From Hetaerina americana (Eukaryota; Arthropoda; Insecta; Odonata; Calopterygidae): DNA of 64,000 nucleotides. The position numbers were made by a program, and so were the translations under genes. Below, piece by piece: positions 47,950-60,115 of the stretch (its first letter is position 1; every line of letters begins with the position of its first letter). The DNA is taken from NCBI GenBank assembly GCA_022747635.1, contig JAKTNV010000004.1:23405679-23469678 (forward strand), in the 5' to 3' direction. The notes below the pieces were generated by a model, which saw only the letters and a list, made by a program, of their open reading frames with translations, made no database searches and was not told the origin of the DNA.

Positions 47950-48260
47950 CAGTCTTTAACTCTAAAAGCGATCTATCAACGACCTCTCTATCTCGTATCT
48001 TCAGTCCATCCAAAATTCCTAGTCATTTCCTTCATTCATCTGACTTTCCCAGTATTCTCCCCTCGGTCAAGGTATTTGACAGCAGTCCATTTGCACGCAA
48101 TATGCCCTGGATCCACTTGTCATGTCTTCCTCGAATTTCTCCGAGCAACCTTCTCATCCCATACCATGCATAGAGTATATTCGTTTGTTTTTATTTCCGT
48201 CCATTTTATTTTTTCCGTTCTTCACTACGCCCAAATCTCAAAAGATCGATTATAAGATAC
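47950..48260 (-). mobile_element. RTE-like LINE, 3' coding fragment
   Basis: The minus strand reads RRLLGEIRGRHDKWIQGILR, ANGLLSNTLTEGRILGK, then after stops LGILDGLKIRDREV. This corresponds to RTLLxxIxxRxxxWIGHxLRxNGLLKxxxEGRxxGKRGRGRxRxGxLDxLK at the end of RTE-type polyproteins. It lacks everything upstream, a 5'-truncated insertion. Confidence 0.75.
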
Positions 48261-48638
48261 CGAATATACTGACATCTCAAAAAATCCATCATACTCATTT
48301 TCTCGACAATCAAGTTTCCAAGACATACAAAACTATACTCAATATTTAATTTCCGCCTAGTCAAATCCGAATCTAGACATCTATGATTTAAGATTCCAGT
48401 CGTCAACTCCCTCCTCTCTGCAAAAACTTCTTTAACTAAAGCAATTCTTCTTTAAGCCAAAACAGAGAAACTGTAGGGAACCTTATGACTGAAGTCCATC
48501 CCAAATTCATCTCATTGATCCTGTGGTGCGGTCATGCGGTAAATCCATGATTTACATTTTGTAGTTCAATGAGAAATCACAACTCTGTTACAATTCCGAT
48601 AGATATTGAGGCTACATCTAGTCTCTGCCTATATTAAA

Positions 48639-48680
48639 ATTAAAGTGCACTTGATATATCTATATCGAGTGCACTATAAT
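48639..48680. repeat. Short inverted repeat
   Basis: AGTGCACTTGATATA (48644-48658) faces TATATCGAGTGCACT (48661-48675) around a 2-nt loop, with one mismatch, extended by a few paired A/T bases on each side. Confidence 0.85.
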
Positions 48681-50058
48681 TTCATATTTTAACTTATTAT
48701 GTATTTCAACTCAAAATTCATATCATTGCATACATATTCTTCAAGATGTCCCCTAACAAGATAGGTAAGCAAGATCAAAAACCTCATTTTTAGTTATTTT
48801 GTGGATTTACTTACTTCTACTAATTTCCTCCACACATTATTTTCCCTACATCCTTCTTTTGAATCCGTCACATTTGTGCATTACATCATGCATGTTCATT
48901 GTTCAGTATGACTATCCAGAGTACCACACTTCTTTCACGCTTGTCCATTACTTGTGCACCAATCGATATTCATTCATATTGCGCTATAACGTATCTTCAC
49001 AATTTGCACTATAACGTATCTTTGTTATTTTCCCCGCAAGCATTTCCCAAGTCTCCGCTCGGAATTTAGTCTTCACGTATACTTATCTACATCAACATAA
49101 TGCAAGTCGCTGCAAGGGCCTGTAGCAGGGGTATTAGAGCAACAGTCCCGCATGCAAAAATGTTAGTTCATATATGCATTTGAATATGTATTTGCTAATA
49201 AAAGAATACGCTCATGAATGCCCGTACACATCATACAATAATTGGAGTGCTTGGCTAAATCATTTCATTTTAGTCTTCTAGTTAATATATCCGAGCACTT
49301 GGGTTCGATTAAGTTATAATTACGTATCGTGAGAGGAAAGGACGAGCATTGAATTCGTCTGTGATGGTGTCTATCTCTCTTATTTTATCCCGTTGATCGA
49401 ATATACCAATGGAATTGGGTGCCACAATAGTTCCCTCAGTGTTGTTCAAGAAAACTCAGGTGTCTTGTATCTTTCTAAAAGTCTTGACTGCTGTCTTCGT
49501 GAATCAAGAGGATCCCAACCTAATTCTTCCGGCATACTCGTCACGCTTACTCACTCCTCGTAGCAATTTCCAACAAACATAGCAGATTTTCTCAGAACCT
49601 TCTCCAATTCTTTAATTAGCGTTTTCTCCCATTCATCCAAAAGTGCAAAAGTTTCACTTATCTTTGACAGGACAAGTTTCACTTCTATACAATAATGTGG
49701 GAAGGAGTGAACGTTCACGTGCGGCCATTTCTGCTGCCGTATGCTCTATCTCCTTGTAAATAAACCTATGACTATTTCAAATTAATGTCAATAACGTCTA
49801 CTTCCAAATTTGATCCGGGCGTCAAGTGTCCGGTTTCTTTGATAAAATACTGCAATAAATCGTCGGGGAGTATCATGTCTCACAATCCTAATGATAATAA
49901 TTAGTTACAATTTTATTTAAGCGATTAATTCTTGAGTTATCATCAGAGCTGACATCCGGATGACGACTAGTTGTTGTCTTGCTTCATTTTATCAACGTAG
50001 TACACCACCAGCTGTCTCAAGGGTGTTTCGGGTCACCAGCGTTCAATGCATTTGCAAG
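48681..50058. other. No supported gene
   Basis: AT-rich. Apart from the repeat fragment at 49079-49150 nothing was recognised. Confidence 0.45.
49079..49150 (+). repeat. Diverged copy of the 41322 repeat
   Basis: TCTACATCAACATAAT, GCAAGTCGCTGCAAGGGC and TGTAGCAGGGGTATTAG align in order with the copy at 41322-41400. Confidence 0.45.
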
Positions 50059-50233
50059 TTATATATATACATATACATATATATATATATTTATATATAC
50101 ACCCACACACACATACATACAGGGTGCGACGCATAAATCCGGATAAATTTCAATTTTAATTTCCCGTCATATCATTGTTCCACTTGAGGTCGTGATTGGC
50201 GTTCTTGAAAGCTATAGGCATCTAGTAAAAAAT

Positions 50234-50243
50234 GTCCCTCTTT

Positions 50244-50339
<96 letters not shown>

Positions 50340-50345
50340 AGGGAC
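50234..50345. repeat. (TA)n microsatellite bounded by a 10-bp inverted repeat
   Basis: GTCCCTCTTT (50234-50243) and its exact complement AAAGAGGGAC (50336-50345) enclose about 90 bp of pure (TA)n. Since (TA)n is self-complementary, the whole 112 bp can fold as one hairpin or cruciform. A second, shorter (TA)-rich tract lies at 50059-50100. Confidence 0.95.
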
Positions 50346-51269
50346 GGCATGCAAAAGTTGCAACTTGTACGCTATCATTAATATGTTTGAAATATAGTAG
50401 CATGCAAATGCATTTAAGGCTCAACATTTTCGTTTAGAATGGCGCAAAATTAACAGTATTTATGAAACTATACGGCAATTAAAAATAATGAAATAATGCT
50501 TTTGGCTATTACATGGAAGAATAATCAAAGCACTTTTGCAATAGAATTTTAAAGTTAAATCTAAAATGAATTTAAATGATTCTCGAAAAATTATTACGAC
50601 GGTCTGACAACAAGTAAGGGGTAGGTACCCACAATTTGTCACAGCCCTTTATGTTCGTTTGGATGCTGCTGTAACTCAGCTCACTTAGCTGCATAAACGA
50701 TTTACAGAAAATACTAATTTCTTCGGGAGCGCGAACTCTCTTCGCAAAACGGACACAGCGGACAAAAACTCGGAATACGCCATAACTTGTACTCACCTGT
50801 AACAGATATTATCTCGAAAACAGTACATCAAAATTGTTTTTGCTGTAAAAGAAGGGTATTATTGTTTATCGCTTAAATTCGTTGTTTATGGCTATGCTTA
50901 TAATTTCTGAACAAGCATAAGTGGGGAGAGGGGCGGAGTGGAAGATGAGCGATGGTTGGGCAATTCACTCACTGTGGGAGAGGGGGGATCACCGGCCACC
51001 ACCTGAGCCTCCCTGGATCGGTGCTCGAGGACAAGGGGAGGAAAATTAGGAGCTCGTTGTACTGAAGGGAGGGAATAGAAAATCAAGAAGAAATATGAAG
51101 ATATTATGTGCAGTGTCCACACAGATTTCTGAAAAATGAACGCGTTGCATTAATGGGAGTGAAATTGAGAGGCTTTTCAAATTATCATTCGGAAAAAAAT
51201 TGAAACGAAGGCTGAGATAATTATTAAATTTAAAGGACATAAACTAGAAAATGACGGATCAAATTTTTT
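50346..51269. other. No supported gene
   Basis: About 50920-51075 is somewhat GC-rich. The frames here (such as 50898-51122 -) show no domain. Confidence 0.4.
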
Positions 51270-51720
51270 GAAAGTGTTTTGGATGAGGGTGAGGGGGCAG
51301 AGTGGTGGGGAAAGTAAAAGAATAGTTCCATTACTTGAAGAAGCATTTGCAAAAATATACGAGTTGATGACAGGAATCTTGCGTGAAATGGAAAAGAAAA
51401 GAAGTCAAAAGATGAAGGTGATGTGCAGATTAAGGCTAAAAACATTGGTCATGGAGGCAGAAAAATAACATGGGTGAGGTGTAGAGTGGAATGGAAAAAA
51501 TATATCAGATGGAAAATAACCAGAGATAAAGTTCTAGGCGTGATAGTGGAAAATCAAGGATATACTGAGAGGCAATATGATATTGAAGACCGTACTGGAG
51601 GGGAGAATGCTGGGAAATCAAGGTAGAGGGGGGGTGGAATTTAAGGCTTTAGGCATGCAATTAAAGGAATCAGAATGCACGCAGAGCTAAGAAATGAGGT
51701 ACCGTAATATCTTAATCAGG
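51270..51720 (+). mobile_element. RTE-like LINE, C-terminal RT region to 3' tail
   Basis: The plus strand reads IYELMTGILREMEKKRSQKM then KVMCRLRLKTLVM (matching KRELLxGxLSxxLKKRxxKVLVWSVAL), RWKITRDKVLGVIVEN (KIxWTDRVTNEEVLxRVxEx), and across a frame change ILRGNMILKTVLEGRMLGNQ followed by GRGG. The block order equals that of the minus-strand LINE at 13985. Frameshifts and missing blocks show that it is dead. Confidence 0.78.
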
Positions 51721-54389
51721 TCTCTTTAGCAATGTTGTTGAAAATTCTCCATCGTACAACGTTAAGAGATATCATGATTAACAGCTTATAGAGATTAACC
51801 GACGGATTTAAGATCCATTTTCCCCACGTACGATAGGGAATCAGATTAACCGTGATGGACCGTACTAGGGTGGGGGGTGTTTCTTTCATTCGAAATTTTC
51901 TTCTTGTTATTTCATTCAAACTTTATTTTTCTTCTTGCTATAACCAGGTCGTCTTATATGATTAAAGAAGCAATGCACACTTAAATACCGTAGTAAATGT
52001 AACTATGGTTAACATTATCTCTATCGTTTGAATTATTTTACACGTGCATTGGTAACTAAAAATTAATAAAAACTTTATTCTTGATGTTGCGCACCTGGTA
52101 TTGAATCCTACTACCTAGCCGTAGTTAATAAGGTGCCATTCAGAAATAAATGTAGCAATGGGCCCAAGGATGTACTGCGTCATGTTATTTAGGGATTTAG
52201 AGCACGGTAATGTGCTGTCTCAGAGTGAATCGAGAGCCTACCCCAACCGGTAGACGTCAACTAATAAAATACTATCAAACCATTTGTTCATGCATCATTC
52301 ACATCGGTTATCTACAGTTACGAAGTTATCGTGTTGTTTTCTCTAGCACCTCTGTCTTCCGGTTCAATATTCGTATTAACATGCCCTCTTTGCGATTTCA
52401 GACAAGTTTACCGCTGTCTTTCATCGAATATTCCGCCAAATAACTTTCCATTGCGTATCGTTAGAGGCACTCCTTTCCTGCTCAGGAGCTGCCCCAAACA
52501 ATTTATTTCATAGTATTGCTTGGTGTTCAGTAACATATCTTCATATCCAAATCTTCATAGCCTCATCTTATCTCTTACTTTATAGCAACTTACTTACTTA
52601 CTTACGCGTTCTATATTCTTTCCCAAATTTGTATCCCAGCTGCAACTCTTACCGGTAACGCCCACGTTTCACAGTGACGAGGAAAAAAATATATAGAGAG
52701 AAAATGCTCGCTCTCCTTTCCCGTTTCAAGAACTTATTGCAGCTTAAAGTCCTGCTTTCCTATCTAATAGCTTCCTCTGCGATGCTAATCTTTGGTTTTA
52801 TCTTTTCCCACTTGGCATCTACTCCTCTCTCACCTACGCACGTTGACGCATATTTTCACCTGCTCCCGTTCAACTTTTAGAAAAATCTCCATATACTCCG
52901 CTTGTTCAAATTGGTTGCCTTCCATCAATTAAAAAAAAACATTACATTTTATACAGATACAGATGACCAATATTTTCCCTTTACATTCGTTATATTCTGC
53001 ATTGAAGTTTATATGCCAAGAAATCAGGATAAATATTATTTTCGCTTTATTAGGTGAAAATATTCAATTTGTTTCCATTAACTTTGTTACATTTGAAAAT
53101 TAATCTCTTTCAATCAGTTTTTAAGATTAGCTCATGAATTGTTTCACCAAATCACAATATTTAATACGTCGAATTGAGGGAATCCGTCAAATTCTGATCC
53201 TTAATTTATATAAAAATTAATAGTGATCCTATTTCCTCCCGTTTGTGGATATATTTATTCCGACCACAATTTTATAGAAAAACTTATGGAATACTTCATC
53301 TTTTGATAATTAAGTAATGGGATGTAAAAAAAAGTACGGTTTGAAGAAAGGGTGACTTCAGAAAAAGCTACGAGAATTGATTCAATTGAGAGTTATGCCT
53401 TTGACTAGATTACAATTAGAGAAGGTAGATCCCATTAATTCGGAATTCTCTGATATGAATAATACCAGTAAGATACAGACATCGCCTATTCTAACTTTAA
53501 ATGTATTACAATACATTCTGATATTTTTATTTTACCATAAAAAGGTTTTTTATACATGTATTCTTCGACGGCTATTACGACATTCCTTGTAGAATATTGT
53601 AAATTACCTCATTTAATCCGTACGAGTACATTCTTCGCTGTAATGTAGCGTTTTGTAATTTCACTGAAAGTTCTGGGGGAAATTAACAATATGGGCTGAA
53701 AAAGCTATTGATGAATAATGTAGAGGGAATTAATATGCATGCCAGAAGCTTTCCATAAAGATATATTTTTTACCAGGAATTAGCTATTTTCAACCATAAT
53801 ACGTATTATGCTGCAACGAATTTAGATTTGTCACTCGTTTAGTAATAGCTTGATTATATCTTTAGTTCGACTCCTTTTAAAATCACATAACCCATTGTCT
53901 CGCTTTATCGATAATACATCAATGTTTGCTGCCGTATTGTGTAGATATGATGATGCATTAATGCGAGATTCCCCCCGATTATTATGCCATCAGGAATAGT
54001 TAATTTTGATCGCAGAAATTCTTCATTGCCTTGGGCTGGTTAGTGGCTATAAAAATCAGAACAAAAAGAGAGCAATTAAAACGTTTTATAAAGGACACAC
54101 ATAACGACCATCCACTCAGTGGCTTCGCCACGTAGTTAAAGTTTAAAAGGCCGCTAAAGTGCTACTCAGATACCTGCTACTCTTAGACTTCCGACACCTA
54201 CCATGAATCGATTTTTAATATCGGGGGTCCATAATGGAGAAAAATATAGGTATCAATAGGAAGAAGAAATACCAATTGTTTTGCCTAGTCATTTTAATTA
54301 CGAAACATTTATAGCCGGAGTCTTCTCTTCCACTCGATTAAAGGGCTCTCTCCATAACACCCCAAGAATGCATCACGAATCCACCGAAA
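51721..54389. other. AT-rich intergenic DNA, few repeats, no supported gene
   Basis: It contains copy 2 of the 47815 repeat (52045-52140) and a short (CTTA)n run (52588-52605). The plus frames at 52210-52443 and 52674-52880 have no recognisable motif. Confidence 0.4.
52045..52140 (+). repeat. Interspersed repeat, copy 2 of 2
   Basis: It aligns with 47815-47905 through AAAACTT, GATGTTGC, CCTGGTATTGAAT and CCTACTAC. Confidence 0.6.
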
Positions 54390-54472
54390 AATCCGGCCAT
54401 CTTCGGGACTTGAACCTGGGCCCTCAGGGTCGGAAGGAAGTACATTAGCCACTACATTATCTCGATATCCTT
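54390..54472 (-). mobile_element. tRNA-like SINE head (fragment)
   Basis: The minus strand has TAGTGGCTAATGTACTTCC (A-box-like) and CCCAGGTTCAAGTCCCGAAG (B box GGTTCAAGTCC). The cloverleaf stems do not close well, and there is no family-1 or family-2 body, so this is a tRNA-derived relic, not a tRNA gene. Confidence 0.6.
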
Positions 54473-55319
54473 AATTTTTTCATTTTTATAATCACGGATT
54501 AAAGGGTAATTGAATCAACATTACAATAATAAAGCGAATTTTGTAATATCATAGTGTAACGAGCTCGTTAGCTGGTTACTGTATGGTAATACCCAGCTTG
54601 CACGATTCCTATCGTTAGCCACAGTTATAAATAATAAATTTCGATATTTCTGAGATTTAGTTTTCTTTTGTGTTAAAGGAGTATTTCTCTAATTTATAAG
54701 CTTAAAATTCATTTCTTGTATTTTTAAGAAAAAACGAGTAATGAATTAGTAAGAATTACCTTGTGTTGTGGAGTCATGTCAGTCAATTAGTAAAGTGTGA
54801 TTTTACTTCAACTTTATTGACTTCCATATGCGCTCACGGGATTTTCACTTGACGACCATTTCAAAAATTGAAGACACACCCAATGTACCGGTTTGGTACC
54901 CGACTGCCATAGTGAAATTCCAAGGTTCACAGCAAGGAGTGGTCAAAAAGGAGAAATTTGGAGCCTCTTTCTCTCTCTCAGAGCAAAATGGCGTCGCCGA
55001 CTGGACAAGGCATATGGGTCTAAAAGATTTGTGGCACTGCTAAATGCGCGGCTATTTGATGAGTAATTTACATTGATTTTTGACGAATTTTCGATTAAAC
55101 TGACGATAAAACTTAATAATAGTTTAAAAATTAAGTTTAGTCCTTATAATTCATCGTTTCTGCCCCAGTTTGCAGAAATTTGCAATGTAGACATTTAAAA
55201 GAGATTAATTACATTTAATTTTACCCAGTTAATATATTTTATGAAATTAATCAATCAATCATTGAGCTAATTAATAGAAAACCTAAATGAGTCACATATT
55301 GGCCTAATGGTGAAATTGT
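54473..55319. other. No supported gene
   Basis: The plus frame at 54828-55043 (71 codons, GC-balanced) is the most protein-like piece but has no known domain or clear splice sites. Confidence 0.35.
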
Positions 55320-55640
55320 AAGTGAAGTTCGAGGCATGGTGGGGGAAGAAAAATGGCTGTTGGGAGAAATAAGGAGGAGGCTGGCCAAGTTATTGCAGGA
55401 AACATTGAGAGGCATTGGGATGGTCAAGACGGTAATAGGACAGCATGTTGGGAAAAAGCGGTAGCTCGAGGAAAAGAACAACATTATGGATAAGATTAGG
55501 GGAGTTAGAAAGTATGCAGAGCTAAAAAATGGGTTATTTAAATAGTATGTGGTATAGGGTCTAAGGAAATTATTTGTCATATTAACTAGGGCATACAAGG
55601 ACAGCAGGGTGTAGTCCCAGAGTTCATTAATAATAAACAT
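55320..55640 (+). mobile_element. RTE-like LINE, 3' coding fragment
   Basis: The plus strand reads MVKTVIGQHVGKK then NNIMDKIRGVRKYAELKNGL, matching LLKTVIEGRxxGKRGRGRxRIxxxDxIKEGRxYAELKN. Stops interrupt it. It is the same tail that appears at 42990, 45040, 47950 and 51270, pointing to one abundant LINE family in this genome. Confidence 0.72.
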
Positions 55641-58600
55641 TAAAATGGTAGACTACTACTAAAAATAAGATGTTGTAAAATGGCTAATTCTTAATATTCA
55701 CCTTCTAACCGACCTCAGGATGATTTCTGTTCACTTTGGTTTTGCAAAAAAACTTGGAAATACAAAAACTCATTTCAGTTTCAAACCACCCTAAAAATAA
55801 TTAAATACACGAATGTTTGGTTCTAAGAATGGCATAATTCAAGCACATATGCACCTATATCCTGTTTTCACTCTGAAATTTACAACTGACATTCTTTCCG
55901 TCATCTCATTTTTGCATTTCAGCCCTCATATTTTAGCGAAATTCGTTATAAGGGTTCTTCATTCTAGCCACTGGGACTGCTTCGATGAGAAAGTGTGTGC
56001 TCCCAAAGCGACTCAAAAAATGATTTCTCTAAGAACCACAGAATCTGCTCATTCTAGAATATACCACTGATTTAATGACAATGGTGAAGATAAAAAGGTA
56101 AAATATATCATTTTCGAAATTTTTATTTTTAAATATCGCTCTCAATAATTGGCGTTTTCTCAGAGAAAGACGTTAGCATGACTTTTCACACAATGAAGTA
56201 CTGTTAAGTCTATCTCATTATCCTTAGTTAGAACAGATATATCGGTAATAGTCAGTCTCAAAGGGAGAAATCGTTGCTTGGTTTTCGTAGTTATGCCTTT
56301 TTCCACTGTTTGCGGTCTCGATTTTTGCGAGGGAAAAATAATTTCTTATATCTGTCCAGCGGTCAATATCTTTGATCATAGACCTCGTCCTCACTAATGT
56401 AATGCGGAACTAGGATTGTTCCTTCTGTACCAGTGTGAAACTGGAATAACTTTTACTACGATCATTAAAATATTACTAAATGTATTGATGTTGTTTCGGG
56501 ATGAGTGACTGGTTCGAAATGGATTAAATATTGCAACGTGAGCTGGTCTTTGTGGAGAATCTCGTTCGGATATTCACAATAAGAAAGCGTAAAATGGACG
56601 GGTTACAATATTTTTTAAAAGCTCCCGAATGAAATAATGCTGATGAGAATTCTTCGATGAAGTGCAGTGCGAAGAGATATCAAAAATTGCCATAACTTTA
56701 TGAAGCTTGGTACAATCTTGGCTGCAAACAATATTTGAGGGATTCTTTACATGAGTCCAGGTGAAACAGAAAATTAACACTGATAAAATTTTTATAGATT
56801 GTTATATTACCAGAACCAGTGGGAGTAGGCACAAATTTAAGGCTGTCTTTAGAAGTATTTAGTACAAGATTGACCAACGACGCACTACCTACATACGAGT
56901 TACTACCATATTCGGAGAGTTAACGTCTTCTTTCAATAATCACTCATGTACTCCGTGAGAATCTGCTTTCAAAAATCTCAGGATTGGCAGATTTTTCGGC
57001 AAATTCTACGAAATTGCACACTTTACATTCTTGTGGAAATCAAGACAAGAGCCGGAGGAAAGGACTCTCTCCTGTTCACTTTCGTACTGCTTAAGAGTAC
57101 AAATTAAGGAATTTAATCAGACGAAGATTAAACTCCATTTAAAAAAAACAAGAAAGTGATGCAGTCATTGCATTTGAGATCATTATCTCCCTTCTAACGA
57201 TGAGCCGTATTGGATTCATACAAGGCATCTCACAATAGGAGTTTACATTTTGCGTTTATATGAATTTGTATAGTAATAATAATCACTAGAGGGCGATGTA
57301 ACATTTCACCCCCTGCCCCAAATGTAATACATGAAAATCATCGTTAAAAACCAGTTAAGGCATGGCAATTGACTCTCCAAAGTCAAATCACCCCCTATGA
57401 GGTGGACATGCGATAACCGAAAAAAAATGGGTGAAGACAATTGACTTACGGGGTTGAATACACAAACACCGGCGTATAAATTGGTTTTATCTTTATAGTA
57501 GAAAAAAAACCTGCTCCCCTCCACGTCTTTATCGACAGCGTACATAAGCTGAAATATCCGGCATGAAAAAATGACCCCGCAAAAAAAACATGCAACATGG
57601 CTGATTGGCGAAATATGTACGTGACTTGGCAAGCAGCTTGGAGCGATTATGATTTTTTTTCCTTTTCGCTTTGAGTCGGCGGTTTCCCTTTACCCTCGGC
57701 GAGTGGGAGCCCATAAAACCGCTTTGGGTAACATCTAACCCCATCCCAATTGCTGATAAGTATTCCTCTCTTAGACATTGCTCCAGGGGTATTTATTGGG
57801 TGTTTAAAAGCTAGAACGTTAGTGATCATGGACATCAAGAAGGAAAACAGGATTGAAAGTCACGTTGCTCTAAATATTCCGGGGCGGTATGGTGTTTTGT
57901 CACCAGCCATGAAAGGAAAAGGTGCTGCGTGATTAGAATCATTCACGAAGCTGAATTTTAAGCAAGTTATGCTTCCTAAAGTAGTAACCTCTAATGGTGT
58001 GCGAGAAAAATGATCCCATACGTACCAAAATGTTTTCCAGTCAATATCCATTAACTTCACACTGTGTGCTCGCCTACCAGCATAATGTGACAATGGGATA
58101 CATCATTCGGTATAACCGTTTAACTAAGTATCGTAGAATGACCAGTACTTTAGTCAAAGTTTACCTAAGTCGCCCATGTGATCTTCGTGCTTGGAGCGCC
58201 TCGTAATCAAGGTTTTCCATTATAATGCGACACACTCTGTTCGTTCATGAATAGTCCTAAAGAAACGACATTTCTTTGAATAATGTTTAATGATAAATCA
58301 TAATTTAATGAAGAGAAATACAAAGAAATTAAATCATTTCCGTAACATTGAGTTGTGAGGCAAGAAGGATCTTTATTCCCTGAAATTGTTTTTCCAAGTT
58401 CGACAAATGAGACGAAGAAGAATGACGCTGTAAGTATGGGAACTCTGTAAACATGCCGTATACATTTACGGATTTTAAATGGTCTTTTCATGCTCGCTCA
58501 TCATGGGTTGGTTTTTAAGGCTTAACCTAGTGATATTTGTAAAACCTCCCATCGTTACCGATCTTTTAAGAGGTCAAATTCCAGGCATATGGTCAGTCGT

Positions 58601-59910
58601 ACCCAAGCAAGTCCACTTTTATTTTATTCGCTTACACAATACCTGCCAAATAACACCCTGCATTCTAAACCGTTGATGTTTAAAAGTTACTGACGGAAAT
58701 CTATGCAAAAAATAGAAGCCACTATATAGCTAATTAACAAATACATCAAGAGTATTATGGCAAATATGTTAAAATAAACGCCAAAAATTTACGTTAATTC
58801 CACTCTAAAAGTAAGGATACGAGTCTTCCCATTCTACTAGAAGAGGTGATCAAAGATCTTGGATAAATACCAAATATCAACATGAGCTGTGAATCACTAC
58901 GCCCCAGTATAAATAGGTTATGCTATGGTTCAATCCATCAACTGTTACGGGATAAAATCATATTAAAACTGAGACCTTGACCCTCGTTAAAAACCAAATA
59001 TTTCCCAATTTAATTACTTCTGTCCAATGTTTGCTGACATCGACAAAAAACAACCACAGAATATTTATTAGATTTAGTAGCGCAATAAGATTCATCTGTT
59101 GATTTCGAAAATGGGATCATGACGGAAAATACCACGAGAAGCTTGACTGAATCTTAAAAAAATTGACTCTGCTTCTTTATAGATTTTCTTGTTAAAATTA
59201 TATATTTCACTTCGGTTAAACAGAACGATTGAAGTTAAAAATTGACGTTCATTTTTGCGCACCGTCCGTTCTCACCCTGCCGATAAATTAATGCTCCAAT
59301 GCCGCAATTCGACAGATCATTCACAGTCTCAGCTTCTAGCACACGAAACACAATACCCTATTAAGTAAAAATTGTATGATGGATTTAAATTTTAAGAAGT
59401 TGTATTATTTTCAATAAAGAAAAAAACTTGAAGCTTTAGATGACTATTGCAGAAAATCTGTATCATCCATTGTGATATAATCTTCATAATATACAATATT
59501 AGCATAAATTAAAAATTTATGCATGGGATACTCATTCTGGTCCTGCTTAGTCAGCCAGTTTGCCCGCTTGACAGCAGGTGCCTTGTAAACAAAAAGCTTA
59601 GAGCGTTGCAATGATAAAGCTACATATACAAGTATTGGGTCACGTTTTATTCCAAGCCCTGATCCATTCTGTATTCCAGTCTTCGAAAAACTATCAGCAT
59701 TATTGAATCTATTAGGGGTAATAATTAACGGAGACAAACGACAGCTGAAGCTATTCGGGAAATTTGAGATAGGCTGGTAATTTTGGTAGGGGTAGGATGT
59801 TCAGGGAATGGTAAAAGGGTGGAGTGAAACCTCTTCATCCTCCTATTTTATACCAATATATTGGCTAAAGGAGATAACTTCAGGCGTCACTTTGTGGAAA
59901 CGATACATAT
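55641..59910. other. AT-rich intergenic DNA, no supported gene
   Basis: No exon, RNA gene or repeat family was recognised. The frames near 57300-58200 on both strands lie in somewhat more GC-balanced DNA, but none carries a recognisable domain. Confidence 0.4.
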
Positions 59911-59954
59911 TGCAAAAGAAACACTTGGTTTTTCTACATAAAATATTTATTCAC

Positions 59955-59987
59955 GACCTAGGTTTCGACGCTCAGCGTCATCTTCAG
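59955..59987 (-). ncRNA. Hammerhead ribozyme motif (copy C, minus strand)
   Basis: Minus strand: CTGAAGA (59987-59981), helix II GACGC/GCGTC with a TGA loop, GAAA (59966-59963), CCTAGG minimal helix III, then TC with cleavage expected between 59955 and 59954. All invariant residues are present. Helix I with the flanks shows only 2-3 pairs, so activity as a monomer is uncertain. Confidence 0.7.
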
Positions 59988-60038
59988 GTTCATCTACCTG
60001 AAGATCATACATATAGCGTCATCTTCAGTGTCATCTAC

Positions 60039-60071
60039 CTGAAGATGACGCTGAGCGTCGAAACCTAGGTC
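60039..60071 (+). ncRNA. Hammerhead ribozyme motif (copy C, plus strand)
   Basis: CTGAAGA (60039-60045), helix II of five perfect pairs (GACGC/GCGTC) closed by TGA, GAAA (60060-60063), CCTAGG (60064-60069) and TC (60070-60071), with cleavage expected after 60071. It is the mirror image of the minus-strand copy and identical in core. Confidence 0.72.
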
Positions 60072-60115
60072 GTGAATAAATATTTTATGTGGAAAAACCA
60101 AGTGTTTCTTTTGCA

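Larger units (their letters stand above)
59911..60115. mobile_element. Foldback element with opposed hammerhead ribozymes
   Basis: Two arms of about 78 bp (59911-59988 and 60038-60115) are almost perfect reverse complements. Their outer ends are CAAAAGAAACAC / GTGTTTCTTTTG and they contain ACTTGGTTTTTC, ATAAAATATTTATTCACGAC and CTAGGTTTCGACGCTC. Each arm, read inwards to outwards, carries a complete hammerhead core, so each strand holds one. The 49-bp centre holds further fragments of the same motif (GCGTCATCTTCAG, ATCTACCTGAAGAT). No protein is encoded. The resemblance to Penelope-like element ends and retrozymes is inferred from the ribozyme core. Confidence 0.75.

Noticed and set aside
50122..50146. 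Mariner-like terminal repeat (ACAGGGTGCGACGCATAAA)
   Set aside because: It resembles Tc1/mariner ends that start CAGGGTG, but no second inverted end or transposase fragment was found nearby.
50172..50437. Ile-Tyr repeat proteins on both strands (also at 18 kb, 27.6 kb and 45.8 kb)
   Set aside because: They are translations of (TA)n microsatellites.
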